A DNA stretch of 64,000 bases, taken from NCBI GenBank assembly GCA_947169115.1, contig CAMVOK010000004.1, forward strand, positions 62,001 through 126,000. The letters are read 5' to 3'. The DNA comes from an uncultured Prevotellaceae bacterium. GTDB taxonomy: Bacteria; Bacteroidota; Bacteroidia; Bacteroidales; Bacteroidaceae. A model generated the notes under the pieces. The model searched no databases, was not told the DNA's origin, and worked only from the letters and a program-made list of their open reading frames with translations. Each line of letters starts with the position of its first letter. Position 1 is the first letter of the stretch. The position numbers and the translations under genes were made by a program. Positions 54,139 through 62,303 of this stretch are shown one piece after another.

Positions 54139-54534
54139 ATATCTTATTTTTATGTTGTAAAACCTTGTTTCTTATAAGTAGATGTTCACAATTAGCTTAC
54201 ATAATCATTGTCATACTCAGTAGGGACGCGACGTGTCACGTCCCTACAAAATGGCCATAAATTAACCATAAATTTTGGCATATAAATTATTGGTTGAATG
54301 CAACAAAAATAATTAACTTTTATTGGTGCCCGCAAAAAGATGAAAAAAGACGTATTATGAATCCGCATTGTCGATAAACAGGCATTGAGGATTCAATTTT
54401 CAAGAAGTAAGCCCCTCAATATTTTATATCCTTCATTTTTTAGCGGGCTCCAATACTTTTATACCAAGTTTTAACCACAAATTCACAATAATATCCAAGA
54501 ACACATGAGGAGGGAACGGACAACCAACATAACA
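54139..54534. other. 396-bp AT-rich spacer
   Basis: No gene seen. Contains the 28-bp palindrome at 54220-54247; otherwise low-complexity AT-rich sequence. Confidence 0.6.
54220..54247. repeat. 28-bp palindrome GTAGGGACG...CGTCCCTAC
   Basis: GTAGGGACGCGACGTG then TCACGTCCCTAC; complementary in 26 of 28 positions. A type that I recall as dispersed in Bacteroidetes genomes. Confidence 0.65.
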
Positions 54535-55461
54535 TTAGTGTTTTGTAGAAGTATATCTTGAATCATCTTGAAGTTCAGGATCATCTTGGGGCATTTTTAG
54601 TTTTCCATCCTCGTAAATCAAGACAGAAGGGATACTTCCATCTGAAGAACTGGAATTGACCAGCTTATTGCCGTTCATTACATACTTTAGGCGAGCTGTG
54701 CGATTTTCCGTATCAAAGTAATGGTACACTGTTATAGATGTCCTTTTTGCACCATTCATTACTGTGAAAGTTTTAGTCCAATCTGTATAAGTTCCCTTCT
54801 CTTTTGGCTTTTTCGTGGAGAAGTACTCCCATACAACGTCAATGGTGTTCTCGTCTATGATATGATAGGCATGATATCCCAAACCGGAATAGCTTCGACA
54901 TGTTCTTTCCCAGTTATCTAATTTTGAATCACCTATTGCTATTCTATCATTTATTTCTACAAGCCAAAACTTATATAGTCCATCATAAGCATAATAGCCA
55001 AACATATCCGCTGTGCCAGGCTTGGCATCAAAAGAGTCATGCGAAAGGATACGCTTGCTTTGAGTCCAACTCCGTTCCTCCCACCCTTCTGGTTTTCCAT
55101 TGACCATAGTGAGAACCCAATTTTCGGAATAACCATCATCCTTTTCTAAGTATACAACAACCTTATTACCAGTAACGGTATACAAACAATCTAAATCACC
55201 CCAATTCCAAGTCCCAATATCATAATCCTTACCCCATTTACGAGCGACCGCGAAATATGGGCTAATAAACAGAACCTGTTTATTCCACTTATATAGAAGA
55301 TCGTCTTCATATAAATAAAACGACTTTCCGACCAAATCTGTTGCAGCAATACCTCCACCAGCGTTCTCGATATCATCATCACTGCTGCACGACACGAAGG
55401 TTGCACTCATCATTGTTATGACCATCAATATTGTCATTAATCTCAAACATGTCTTTTTCAT
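54535..55461 (-). CDS. Lipoprotein of unknown function
   Basis: Encodes 308 residues. Signal peptide with lipobox TFVSC (cysteine 25), followed by SSDDD, an acidic run like the surface-export signal of Bacteroidetes lipoproteins. The body is rich in Trp, Tyr and Asp (TYTDWTKTFTVMNGAKRTSI), suggesting a beta-rich fold. No family recognised. It lies in the same orientation as its neighbours and 117 bases from the next gene. Confidence 0.75.
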   Translation of the reverse strand: MKKTCLRLMTILMVITMMSATFVSCSSDDDIENAGGGIAATDLVGKSFYLYEDDLLYKWNKQVLFISPYFAVARKWGKDYDIGTWNWGDLDCLYTVTGNKVVVYLEKDDGYSENWVLTMVNGKPEGWEERSWTQSKRILSHDSFDAKPGTADMFGYYAYDGLYKFWLVEINDRIAIGDSKLDNWERTCRSYSGLGYHAYHIIDENTIDVVWEYFSTKKPKEKGTYTDWTKTFTVMNGAKRTSITVYHYFDTENRTARLKYVMNGNKLVNSSSSDGSIPSVLIYEDGKLKMPQDDPELQDDSRYTSTKH

Positions 55462-55578
55462 ATCTAAAGTGCATCAATTCTATTATGGAAAGATTTGAAG
55501 AAAAGAGGATGTATTCAAAATTTGAATCACCCTCCATTCTTTAACTACTATTATGTAATACTTAGAATTCCATATCAA

Positions 55579-55917
55579 TCAACTTCTCCACCCACCTTTA
55601 CCATCACAAACATGACATTTTCCTGAGCCATCGCAACGATTACATGGTTGTCCTGATGTCGTAGGAGATTTTCCTGACCCATGACAACGTGAACATTTTC
55701 CACTTCCGTAGCATTCCCTACACTCAACCCAATCATCGTCGTCATCATCATTTGAACTTGAAGAAGAAGAGGAAGACGAGGAACCTGAGCTTGTTTTTTC
55801 TTTAGTTTTTTGCTCTGTCTGTGGTACATTTTCTTCCTCATCCCCACAGGATACGAGGCAAACACTCGTGAATACAACTAGCAGCATGGCCAGAAGACTC
55901 AAATAATACTTTTTCAT
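55579..55917 (-). CDS. Lipoprotein with four DnaJ-like CxxCxGxG motifs
   Basis: 112 residues from MKKYYLSLLAMLLVV; an upstream Met at 55968 would add residues that overlap the neighbouring gene and are not a signal peptide. Lipobox VSC (cysteine 24), then GDEEE. A Ser10/Asp6 linker (about 45-62) leads to CRECYGSG, CSRCHGSG, CNRCDGSG and CHVCDGKG, the pattern of the DnaJ zinc-binding domain. A surface lipoprotein with a zinc-finger-like head; function unknown. Confidence 0.78.
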   Translation of the reverse strand: MKKYYLSLLAMLLVVFTSVCLVSCGDEEENVPQTEQKTKEKTSSGSSSSSSSSSSNDDDDDDWVECRECYGSGKCSRCHGSGKSPTTSGQPCNRCDGSGKCHVCDGKGGWRS

Positions 55918-55957
55918 AACAAATTTTAAAATAATATGGATAAATACTATAACAGTT

Positions 55958-56569
55958 TTAAGGAACAAACACTAGGCTAAAGGCAAATCTATGGCCTACA
56001 TTTTTGAACTCCCATAAATCGCACTCATAACCAACATTGATGCCGAAATTCTTTGACAACAAAAAACCTACCCGTGGCGAAAAAGCCAAATAGCCATAAT
56101 TGTTCTTCACCTCCGACCATTTTGGACTTCCATAAGATGAATAGCCACTAACCACATCCATTGACTCATGGCCAAAACCTATCATCGCGCGTCCCTCTAA
56201 ATAGACACGATTAACAAGAAAATATCGGTAGTTTCCACCAACATAAGCATGAATACCAAAAAACGACTTCATGTAATCATTCTTTTTAGCCCATGAGTAA
56301 TCTACACCCATGAGAACATGGCTAAACATATAATCAAACCCTGCAGCACCTCCGCCACCACCTTTGGGATGATAATAAGTAAAGGCGACCTCAGACTGCC
56401 GTTTTTGGAGTTCTTTCTTATCCTCCCTTTCTGTTTCTATACTCTGATTGCCAGTGATTGAGGAGTTAAATCCATCGGTACGGCTGTAATTATTACTAAT
56501 AACAGTCTGTGCATTCACATTTGTACAGGTCATTGTGGCAATGATGACCATAAAGATAATTTTTTTCAT
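55958..56569 (-). CDS. Outer-membrane beta-barrel protein, small
   Basis: Encodes 203 residues. Signal peptide ending VNAQ near 21. From about residue 60 alternating beta-strands (EVAFTYYHPKGGGGGAAGF, GVDYSWAKKNDY, GGNYRYFLVNRVYLEGR, YLAFSPRVGFLLSKNF) and the end FAFSLVFVP, a typical final barrel strand. Probably an eight- to ten-stranded barrel. Function unknown. Confidence 0.72.
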   Translation of the reverse strand: MKKIIFMVIIATMTCTNVNAQTVISNNYSRTDGFNSSITGNQSIETEREDKKELQKRQSEVAFTYYHPKGGGGGAAGFDYMFSHVLMGVDYSWAKKNDYMKSFFGIHAYVGGNYRYFLVNRVYLEGRAMIGFGHESMDVVSGYSSYGSPKWSEVKNNYGYLAFSPRVGFLLSKNFGINVGYECDLWEFKNVGHRFAFSLVFVP

Positions 56570-56609
56570 AATTTCTTTTATTTAATATGGTTAATAAGAT
56601 ATTCGGACG

Positions 56610-57464
56610 TTATTTTAATTCTAATTTATTCAGATAAGCGACGAAAGGTTCTTTTGTCTTACTCTTATCGTTAATAGTTTCATATTGTACCATTCCTACT
56701 CCCCTTGCCATCCAGCAGGTTATAGACTCACTTACCAATATTTTCCCTGTCTTTTGCACAAGCCTACCAATTATCTTCACACAATCGAACGTCCCTGCGG
56801 GTACAGTAATCTTGTCTTCACCAACTACCTGCCAGTCGGAATATATGGTCTCAACCTCAACCTTACCTCCAAACAGATTCTTTGCACTATCATAAAGTGT
56901 GCTACACTGAAGTTTCATTCCAGGTTTCATCACTCCAGGGAAAAGAACACCATAACCATTTCTCTTGCTGAGGAAAAAAACATCCTGTAGGAAGTTATGG
57001 GTATAATGGTAAGTCCCAGCTGTGTCTATCTCCGTTGGGAAGGTATATTCTTTGAACGAGGCTGGGATACCTTTAGTGGGTTCATGCTTCTTGTTGAGGT
57101 ATGCCGACTGTACATAAGCCACCAGCAACCCGTTCTCTATTTTCTCATCAAAGACAATTTGCTGTATATAGGTAGGACGTCCCATAAACTGTACCTGCTT
57201 ACCATTGTACTGGAATGCATACTCCGCAACAGAACCTTTACGATACAGAATGTAAGGGTTTACTGCATTTACAGCTTTCTCTATTTCCACAGGGGACAAG
57301 TCCTTTGCAGGATAAAAACCTGTATCAACTACCCCACTAGCAAGTAACGTCATTGTTGAGTCATTTTTTTCAGAGGCCTGGAGTTTGCCATCTACACCAA
57401 GGAAACAAAGTATTCCCAAAAGCAAAAACGGGGAGAAAAATTTAGTTTTCATATTTATATTCAC
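56610..57464 (-). CDS. DUF3108-like exported protein
   Basis: Encodes 284 residues; Met5 (MKTKFFSP) is an equally good start. Signal peptide, then a beta-rich body with the words GKVEVETIYSDWQVVGEDKI and VPAGTFDCVKIIGRLVQKTG and the GVGMVQYE ending typical for DUF3108/TapB-type proteins, which are secreted proteins of unknown role. Same strand and spacing as its neighbours. Confidence 0.65.
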   Translation of the reverse strand: MNINMKTKFFSPFLLLGILCFLGVDGKLQASEKNDSTMTLLASGVVDTGFYPAKDLSPVEIEKAVNAVNPYILYRKGSVAEYAFQYNGKQVQFMGRPTYIQQIVFDEKIENGLLVAYVQSAYLNKKHEPTKGIPASFKEYTFPTEIDTAGTYHYTHNFLQDVFFLSKRNGYGVLFPGVMKPGMKLQCSTLYDSAKNLFGGKVEVETIYSDWQVVGEDKITVPAGTFDCVKIIGRLVQKTGKILVSESITCWMARGVGMVQYETINDKSKTKEPFVAYLNKLELK

Positions 57465-57489
57465 ATTTTATTTTCGTTTAGTAACATTA

Positions 57490-58335
57490 TTAAAAATTAC
57501 GAACAGGGCGAACGGAATAACCATGATAGCGGAACATATCGGCACTGACCGATATGACATCAGAACGAAGGAACAGGTGGTAGGCATCGGAGTCGCTTGC
57601 CTTAAGCGAACACGTCCAATAGCATCCAGTAACTCCTGGACCTGGAGTTTCTCTAATCTCACGTCTGCCCGCAGCTGGTAGGAAAATGGAGTTATTTTCA
57701 AATCCCGGTACGATACTGGTAATAAGATAACCTTTTACTCCATTTTTTGTTGTCCAAACACTATTAGTGTAATTTCTGTCAATGAGTTCCTTGAACTGTA
57801 GATTGCTCGGCATACGCCAGTTCCTTCCCCAATTGACATAAGCTGCATCATCGAGCAGTTCCAGTTCCGTCTTATTATCTACTATACCCTCCCGATCCTT
57901 AGTGCAGTACTTGGTATAAGACGAACCATTATACCACTTATACGTAGATACAACGAAACTGCGACCGTCATCGGTATAAGAAGAATAGCCCTTTGTTTCG
58001 CCCCATGCGAAGTATAGATCATAACCTTCAGGTTTCGTGGAACCAACATTACAATCGGCCCACAAAGTCGCACTAGGCAAACCGAGATCTACATACTTGC
58101 GACCATCTATCTCACCCGATAAATCTCCACTCGGTCGTTCTGGGGCATTATCTTCTCCGTTATCAGTCCCATTGTTATTTGCATCTCCGTTATCGTTGTT
58201 TATACCACCGTTATCATTAACTTGCTCCGTATGCTGAGGAATCGTGGGTTCATCATCCCCACACGATATGAGAGAAGTTCCAATAAGTAAAACTGAAATC
58301 ATAGCAAGTAACTGCCACAAACTATTTGTTTTCAT
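57490..58335 (-). CDS. Lipoprotein with a FISUMP-like (major paralogous) domain
   Basis: Encodes 281 residues. Lipobox LISC (cysteine 25), then GDDE, a low-complexity Asn/Gly/Asp linker (about 40-68) and a domain starting DGRKYVDLGLPSATLWADCN with YFAWGETKGY, WRMPSNLQFKELIDRN and YWTCSLKASDSDAYHLFLRS, ending GYSVRPVRNF. This is the fibrobacter-succinogenes-major-paralogous type common on Bacteroidales surfaces. Its binding partner is unknown. Confidence 0.8.
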   Translation of the reverse strand: MKTNSLWQLLAMISVLLIGTSLISCGDDEPTIPQHTEQVNDNGGINNDNGDANNNGTDNGEDNAPERPSGDLSGEIDGRKYVDLGLPSATLWADCNVGSTKPEGYDLYFAWGETKGYSSYTDDGRSFVVSTYKWYNGSSYTKYCTKDREGIVDNKTELELLDDAAYVNWGRNWRMPSNLQFKELIDRNYTNSVWTTKNGVKGYLITSIVPGFENNSIFLPAAGRREIRETPGPGVTGCYWTCSLKASDSDAYHLFLRSDVISVSADMFRYHGYSVRPVRNF

Positions 58336-58370
58336 TTCTTTCCTGATTAATTCTACATCTCCAAATTATA

Positions 58371-58748
58371 TTACCGTCTCCACACTCTTATAATATCGTC
58401 AGAACTAAAGGTTACCATTTGATTACCAGTATTGGCTGTAATAGAGAAAGACATATCCCGACTACCATCAGAAGCATTTGTAAGTGTAAAAGATGTATTT
58501 GAGGATGACTTTACAGTATAACTAACATTTCTTCCTCCCAGTCTATTATTCCAATTGCATTTTCCATTGCTAAACCTTATGTACTCGCCAGTGGTACATG
58601 GATTCTCATCCCATTGCACCAAATACCATGTACCAGAGGTCGGACTACTTCCTCCGTCTTCATCATCGTCTCCACAAGATACGACGCAAACACTCATAAA
58701 CATGACCAACAACATGGTCAACAGACTCCATAAACATTTGTTTCTCAT
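58371..58748 (-). CDS. Small lipoprotein of unknown function
   Basis: Encodes 125 residues; lipobox VVSC (cysteine 25), then GDDDED. The body (about 37-125) is a short beta-rich domain (GTWYLVQWDENPCTTGEYIR, VTFSSDDIIRVWRR), lipocalin-like in appearance only. The signal peptide is 15/20 identical around the cleavage site to that of the zinc-motif lipoprotein at 55.6-55.9 kb. A -7 box lies 41-48 bases upstream. Confidence 0.7.
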   Translation of the reverse strand: MRNKCLWSLLTMLLVMFMSVCVVSCGDDDEDGGSSPTSGTWYLVQWDENPCTTGEYIRFSNGKCNWNNRLGGRNVSYTVKSSSNTSFTLTNASDGSRDMSFSITANTGNQMVTFSSDDIIRVWRR

Positions 58749-58788
58749 AGCATTTTATTTTTAGTTAATAATAATAAATATTCTGTCA

Positions 58789-58796
58789 CAAAGTTA
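58789..58796 (-). promoter_or_regulatory. -7 box before the lipoprotein cluster
   Basis: Minus strand TAACTTTG (58796-58789); -33 box not seen. May start the run 58.7 to 53.2 kb. Confidence 0.5.
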
Positions 58797-58871
58797 CTGA
58801 AAAGCAATGGTTGAGTAGTTGCCCCATCTTACACCTTTTCTGAATCCATTTGCTTCGTTTCCGAAACACTA

Positions 58872-59231
58872 TCATTCTTCTCTGAACACCTTAACAAGAT
58901 ATTCTTTTATACGTCTCAGCATAGGTTTGGAGAGGCGAAGGCTCAACTGGCCATGCCCCATGAAGACTAAATGCAGAGAGGACAAACTCACAGAACTTAC
59001 TAAATTCGTGTTGATAAGAAAGCTCCGCCCTAGCCGAAAGAATGGCATCTCATCAGCGGGATAGAGTTTACGTATCTGTTCCTCAAAATAGGATAAGCAT
59101 TGCACCTCACTCAACGTCCGACCATCAGAGAAATAAAAATCGGTGTAGCTTCCCGAAGCCTGTAGGTAAGCTACATTGTCAAGCGGAATGACGTGGAGCT
59201 CGTCACGCGAGTTAATGCATAGTTTTGTCAT
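58872..59231 (-). CDS. Stand-alone LytTR DNA-binding regulator
   Basis: Encodes 119 residues made only of a LytTR domain: VIPLDNVAYLQASGSYTDFY at 14-33, SEVQCLSYFEEQI, MPFFRLGRSFLINTNLVSSV (about 63-83) and a C-terminal helix SKPMLRRIKEYLVKVF. No receiver domain. LytTR proteins of this kind bind promoters of surface and fimbrial genes in Bacteroidetes. It is transcribed in the same direction, just upstream of the lipoprotein run, and is a likely regulator of it; whether it shares their transcript is open, as a promoter lies between. Confidence 0.85.
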   Translation of the reverse strand: MTKLCINSRDELHVIPLDNVAYLQASGSYTDFYFSDGRTLSEVQCLSYFEEQIRKLYPADEMPFFRLGRSFLINTNLVSSVSLSSLHLVFMGHGQLSLRLSKPMLRRIKEYLVKVFREE

Positions 59232-60207
59232 AGTTGTCCTACTTTATATTACACCTATGGAACACAAGAAAAGCGTAAGTCATTTTACTTATCACTTAAA
59301 TGAGGCCTTCGACTGCCCTGACAGAGTAATAAGCAAGACTCACGCCAATGGTCTATACAGTCCACCTAATTGAGATGATATGCATAAACGCACGGACGCA
59401 AGCGTCTTCGCTCTTATCCTCTGTCGTGAAAGTGTCGAAGTTTCATTTAAGGATAACAAAGTGTACAACGCTCACCGTTTCCAAGAAAAACTCATAGCCG
59501 CGACACACCTGAAGCAGCCAAAGCGACCACAAAGGTAAGCAAGAATTTTGGTATCGTCAAGAATAACGGAAAGAAAAAAGAAATACAATCCATAGCAAAC
59601 CACTTCGGTGTTGTGGACTTCTATGTTAGGAATGTTGCCCATACGTCCGTGCAGAGAAGACAGTTTGCTCCCACGGGCAATGTACAACGCAATAGCAAAC
59701 AATGGGTAACGCTATATACGAACGTTGGACAACGCAATAGCAAGCGGGAACTGCTGCCATTAGGAGCTAAGGCTGATGTCTGCCCGTACAAGTGCAAAAG
59801 ATAGGGCGAGTAAATGGGTGTGATACAGGGTGGGATGCAAAACTTAATAATAATTTGATCATCAATGACTTGATATAATCAGGTGGTATAGGGTGGTATC
59901 TTTTTCTAAACTTTTCTTTAAATTCAAAATTCAAAAGCTTATGTGTGAACGAATGAAAAGCAAGGCAAACATAAAAGATAAAAATAAAAAGAGAAAAGAG
60001 AAAAAAATAGTGGGCAACGCCTCCGAGCGTTGCAGTTTGGCTCGTCCAAGTAACCAGTTTACCGCTTGCGTAGCCCACGGAGCAAAAAAACAGACGGCCA
60101 TAGGGCTACGCTTGCTGTGCAAAAACAACAATTTGACCTTCGGTCGAAGTTGCTCCCACTCGGTATCTCTTAGGCGTAGTGTATTCGGGGGGTAGATTAT
60201 AAATCTT
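59232..60207. other. 976-bp region without a convincing gene
   Basis: Short open frames on both strands (for example plus 59380-59541) show no promoter, family or good start. Near-repeat ACAACGCAATAGCAA occurs twice (59678-59740). The right part (60025-60125) has fragments of the 39-bp family. It may be decayed coding sequence. Confidence 0.55.
60035..60120. repeat. Fragments of the 39-bp family
   Basis: TTTGGCTCGTCCAAG, ACCGCTTGCGTAGCCCACGG and GGCCATAGGGCTACGCTTGC, the same words as in the other copies. Confidence 0.6.
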
Positions 60208-60651
60208 CTATCGGGCTATCGTTCTCACCTTCGAGGGCTTGATTATCTGTGCACCCAACAGGAGGCGGTAATCCTTGTAGTTGTTGGTGATGATGACGCG
60301 GCACTTCTGCTTTCGTGCCAACACGAACTGTACGTTGTCCTCAATGTCGACATCATTTTCGGTAAGTGCCTCGTCGATGTCCTTCACCGTGAAGTTGACG
60401 ATAGTGAAGCGATGCTGCAGCTCGCGGACGATGCTTCGTATCTCGTCGTTCGTCTTTTTCTTCTGATAGACCGAAATCAACTGAGCCACGCTGAGCGTCG
60501 AGGCGTAGAGCCGCTTGCCCACGATGGAGTAGAGGTAGTGCAGACAGTCGCTGTCGGTCTGGAAACGGGCATCGCCACTATAGGCACCATTGAGCACATT
60601 AGTGTCCACGAAAATGTGGTTGGGATTGTATGTCTTGACCTGTCGCGTCAT
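60208..60651 (-). CDS. PIN-domain protein, probable VapC-type toxin
   Basis: Encodes 147 residues. PIN fold with FVDTNVLNGAY (first acidic residue D16), a central helical part and ENDVDIEDNVQFVLARKQKC then VIITNNYKDYR (acidic residues at about 104-130). PIN toxins are ribonucleases cutting tRNA or mRNA. The stop of the upstream antitoxin gene lies 9 bases before its start, the usual toxin-antitoxin arrangement. Confidence 0.82.
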   Translation of the reverse strand: MTRQVKTYNPNHIFVDTNVLNGAYSGDARFQTDSDCLHYLYSIVGKRLYASTLSVAQLISVYQKKKTNDEIRSIVRELQHRFTIVNFTVKDIDEALTENDVDIEDNVQFVLARKQKCRVIITNNYKDYRLLLGAQIIKPSKVRTIAR

Positions 60652-60660
60652 CGCCGTCGC

Positions 60661-60840
60661 TTAGAATACCAGATGTGGGAACTGTTTCTTCTCTTCGGCG
60701 GTGAGCAGGTCGAGGTTGCCAGCCATCCACATGCCTATCTGTGCGTCCACGACCTCCTTGTACTTCAGGCCTGTCTTCTGTAGGAGCAGCTGCAGCACGC
60801 CCTTGCGCTCCCTCTCCACTTGTTTCTGTTTCTCGCTCAT
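60661..60840 (-). CDS. Small antitoxin-like protein partner of the PIN protein
   Basis: 59 residues from MSEKQKQVERERKGVLQLLL to EEKKQFPHLVF. I use the ATG at 60840 and not the longer frame up to 61077, since the extra part is AT-rich repeat translation. Charged helical N-terminus and a C-terminal hydrophobic part, typical size for an antitoxin; no named family recognised. Confidence 0.68.
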   Translation of the reverse strand: MSEKQKQVERERKGVLQLLLQKTGLKYKEVVDAQIGMWMAGNLDLLTAEEKKQFPHLVF

Positions 60841-60866
60841 AATTTTTTTTGATGATTTAACGCCTA

Positions 60867-60874
60867 CAAATATA
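60867..60874 (-). promoter_or_regulatory. -7 box of the PIN/antitoxin pair
   Basis: Minus strand TATATTTG (60874-60867), 27 bases before the antitoxin start; -33 box not clear. Confidence 0.45.
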
Positions 60875-61006
60875 CGCATTTTTTCTAAATAAACCTCAAT
60901 CGCACGGAAAAAGTGCCAAGTTTTAATACATCTTACGAATGGCAAATGTAAAATGTAAAATGGTAAATGGTTAAATGGTAAATTCTCAACGAAATATTCT
61001 CTTTCG

Positions 61007-61116
61007 TTTGTGACATTGGTGGCACAAAACGCAACGCCCTTATGATCCGACTTGTGACTGTATATGTCACAAAGCAAAATTTCCTTATGCCTCGAGTTGT
61101 GACATTGATGTCACAA
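61007..61116. repeat. Three palindromes TTGTGAC...GTCACAA at 45-bp spacing
   Basis: Sites 61007-61028, 61052-61072 and 61097-61116; centres about 44.5 bp apart. Each has a 7-bp inverted arm (the first with mismatches). The intervening parts also share CTTATG..NCGA. Confidence 0.7.
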
Positions 61117-61217
61117 AACGGAGGTTCATAAAGCGGACGTAAGAACATACAGAAGTAACGGAAACAGACTGGGATTGTAACTATCCCAAGCCCGTTTTAC
61201 CCCCGAATTAGCCTAAT

Positions 61218-62243
61218 TTAACGTAAGCTGGCAAACTCTTCACGAACCCAACGGAACCATTCCTGCGGAGAGTGGAAACCGTCGTTCTCCTGCAAATCGC
61301 TGGCTACAGCCAACCAATAGCGGATGCGACCATCCACAGGACGCAGTACACACAGGTAGTTGAGAGCGTCTTCCTTCACTTCCACAAGATTCTCTGGAGC
61401 CACTCGAACGGCCATACCCAGCGTATGCACACGGTCGGGATGCCCCTCTTTGTCAGGAACATTCGAGCCCCAAGAGGCCACTACCCCATCGGTGCGCTTG
61501 ATGCCCGAAGTGTTGAACTCGAATTTCTGTACGCCTGTGGCGAAAAGGAGGGAAGGAGCAAGGGGCAAGGAGCAAGAGGATACGTTTGCACCTTGCTCCT
61601 TGCACCCTGCACCTTGCTCCTTGCCCCTTGTTACAAACACTTCCACCAAGACCTCGCGATGTCCGCGAATGGCGGTGAAACGCTGGCGGAACTGCAGGAA
61701 TTGTCCTTGATACTGCCAATCAGTAGCATAGATTTCCACAACGGCGGTATCGGGCCCTTCCTTGAGTACCCGTTGACCACGCGCACGAACAGGAGTTACA
61801 AATGAGAGGGTGTCACCAGCATAGCCACGGAAAGAGCCGGCTCCGATACTTCCGCCTACGAATAGGATATCCTCGCCATAACCTTGGTTCCACTGTTCTT
61901 CGGTAGTATAGAAATTGGTATGGTCGAGTTCCATCTGTGCCTTTTTCTTTCCGTAAAGGTCGATGCTCTGACGGTGGTCCATATAGACACGAAAGCCAAT
62001 CCACTCGTTTTCCCACATGGCTCCGTGGCCATAGATGGCATCATACATAGCGAGCGAGGGCTCGTCGCCCTGGAACTCCACGCTGTTAACCCTCGGATAG
62101 CGATACTTCCTGTCCCACAATTTCATGTGGGCAGAAACTTGAGCGTATAAGGGGGAGAAGGTGAGAGGATGAGAAGGTGAGAAAGGGAGAAGGTAATCTG
62201 TACCTAATAGCAATGCAATAATTAAAAACACTTTATTTTTCAT
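61218..62243 (-). CDS. DUF4861 protein with repeat insert
   Basis: Encodes 341 residues. Signal peptide ending LYAQ near 35, its core (LPFSPSHPLTFSPLYAQ) made of a CTCACCTTCTCA-type repeat. DUF4861 body: KYRYPRVNSVEFQGDEPSLA, GHGAMWENEWIGFRVYMDHR, EDILFVGGSIGAGSFRGYAG. DUF4861 occurs in pectin and rhamnogalacturonan loci beside GH105; activity unknown. Residues about 204-231 (RGKEQGAGCKEQGANVSSC) come from the GGAGCAAGG-type repeat also found in ileS. Confidence 0.83.
   Translation of the reverse strand: MKNKVFLIIALLLGTDYLLPFSPSHPLTFSPLYAQVSAHMKLWDRKYRYPRVNSVEFQGDEPSLAMYDAIYGHGAMWENEWIGFRVYMDHRQSIDLYGKKKAQMELDHTNFYTTEEQWNQGYGEDILFVGGSIGAGSFRGYAGDTLSFVTPVRARGQRVLKEGPDTAVVEIYATDWQYQGQFLQFRQRFTAIRGHREVLVEVFVTRGKEQGAGCKEQGANVSSCSLPLAPSLLFATGVQKFEFNTSGIKRTDGVVASWGSNVPDKEGHPDRVHTLGMAVRVAPENLVEVKEDALNYLCVLRPVDGRIRYWLAVASDLQENDGFHSPQEWFRWVREEFASLR
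61555..61635. repeat. GGAGCAAGG-type repeat inside the DUF4861 gene
   Basis: AAGGAGCAAGGGGCAAGGAG and its complement CCTTGCTCCTTGCCCCTTG, about 81 bp; in frame. Matches the one in ileS (4079-4196) in unit and in translation. Confidence 0.8.
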
Positions 62244-62303
62244 AATATCCTATTTATAGTCTTGTCCTATATCTCACTCTCTCACCTTCTCACTCTCTCA
62301 CCT
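62244..62303. repeat. CTCTCACCTTCTCA-type spacer repeat
   Basis: CTCACTCTCTCACCTTCTCA then CTCTCTCACC fills most of the 60-bp spacer between the GH105 and DUF4861 genes. Confidence 0.5.

Larger units (their letters stand above)
60841..61217. other. 377-bp region upstream of the toxin-antitoxin pair
   Basis: No gene. Contains the -7 box, AT-rich spacer repeats (60945-60985) and three evenly spaced palindromes (61007-61116). Confidence 0.65.

Noticed and set aside
59472..59702. Possible 76-residue minus-strand protein
   Set aside because: No recognisable family or promoter, and overlapping short frames occur on the other strand; treated as decayed or non-coding sequence.
60661..61077. Longer version of the antitoxin gene starting at 61077
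   Set aside because: The extra N-terminal part is translation of AT-rich repeats, and the -7 box at 60867-60874 would lie inside it; the ATG at 60840 is preferred.
61007..61116. CRISPR array
   Set aside because: Only three units; the repeats are imperfect short palindromes and the intervening parts resemble one another; no cas genes.
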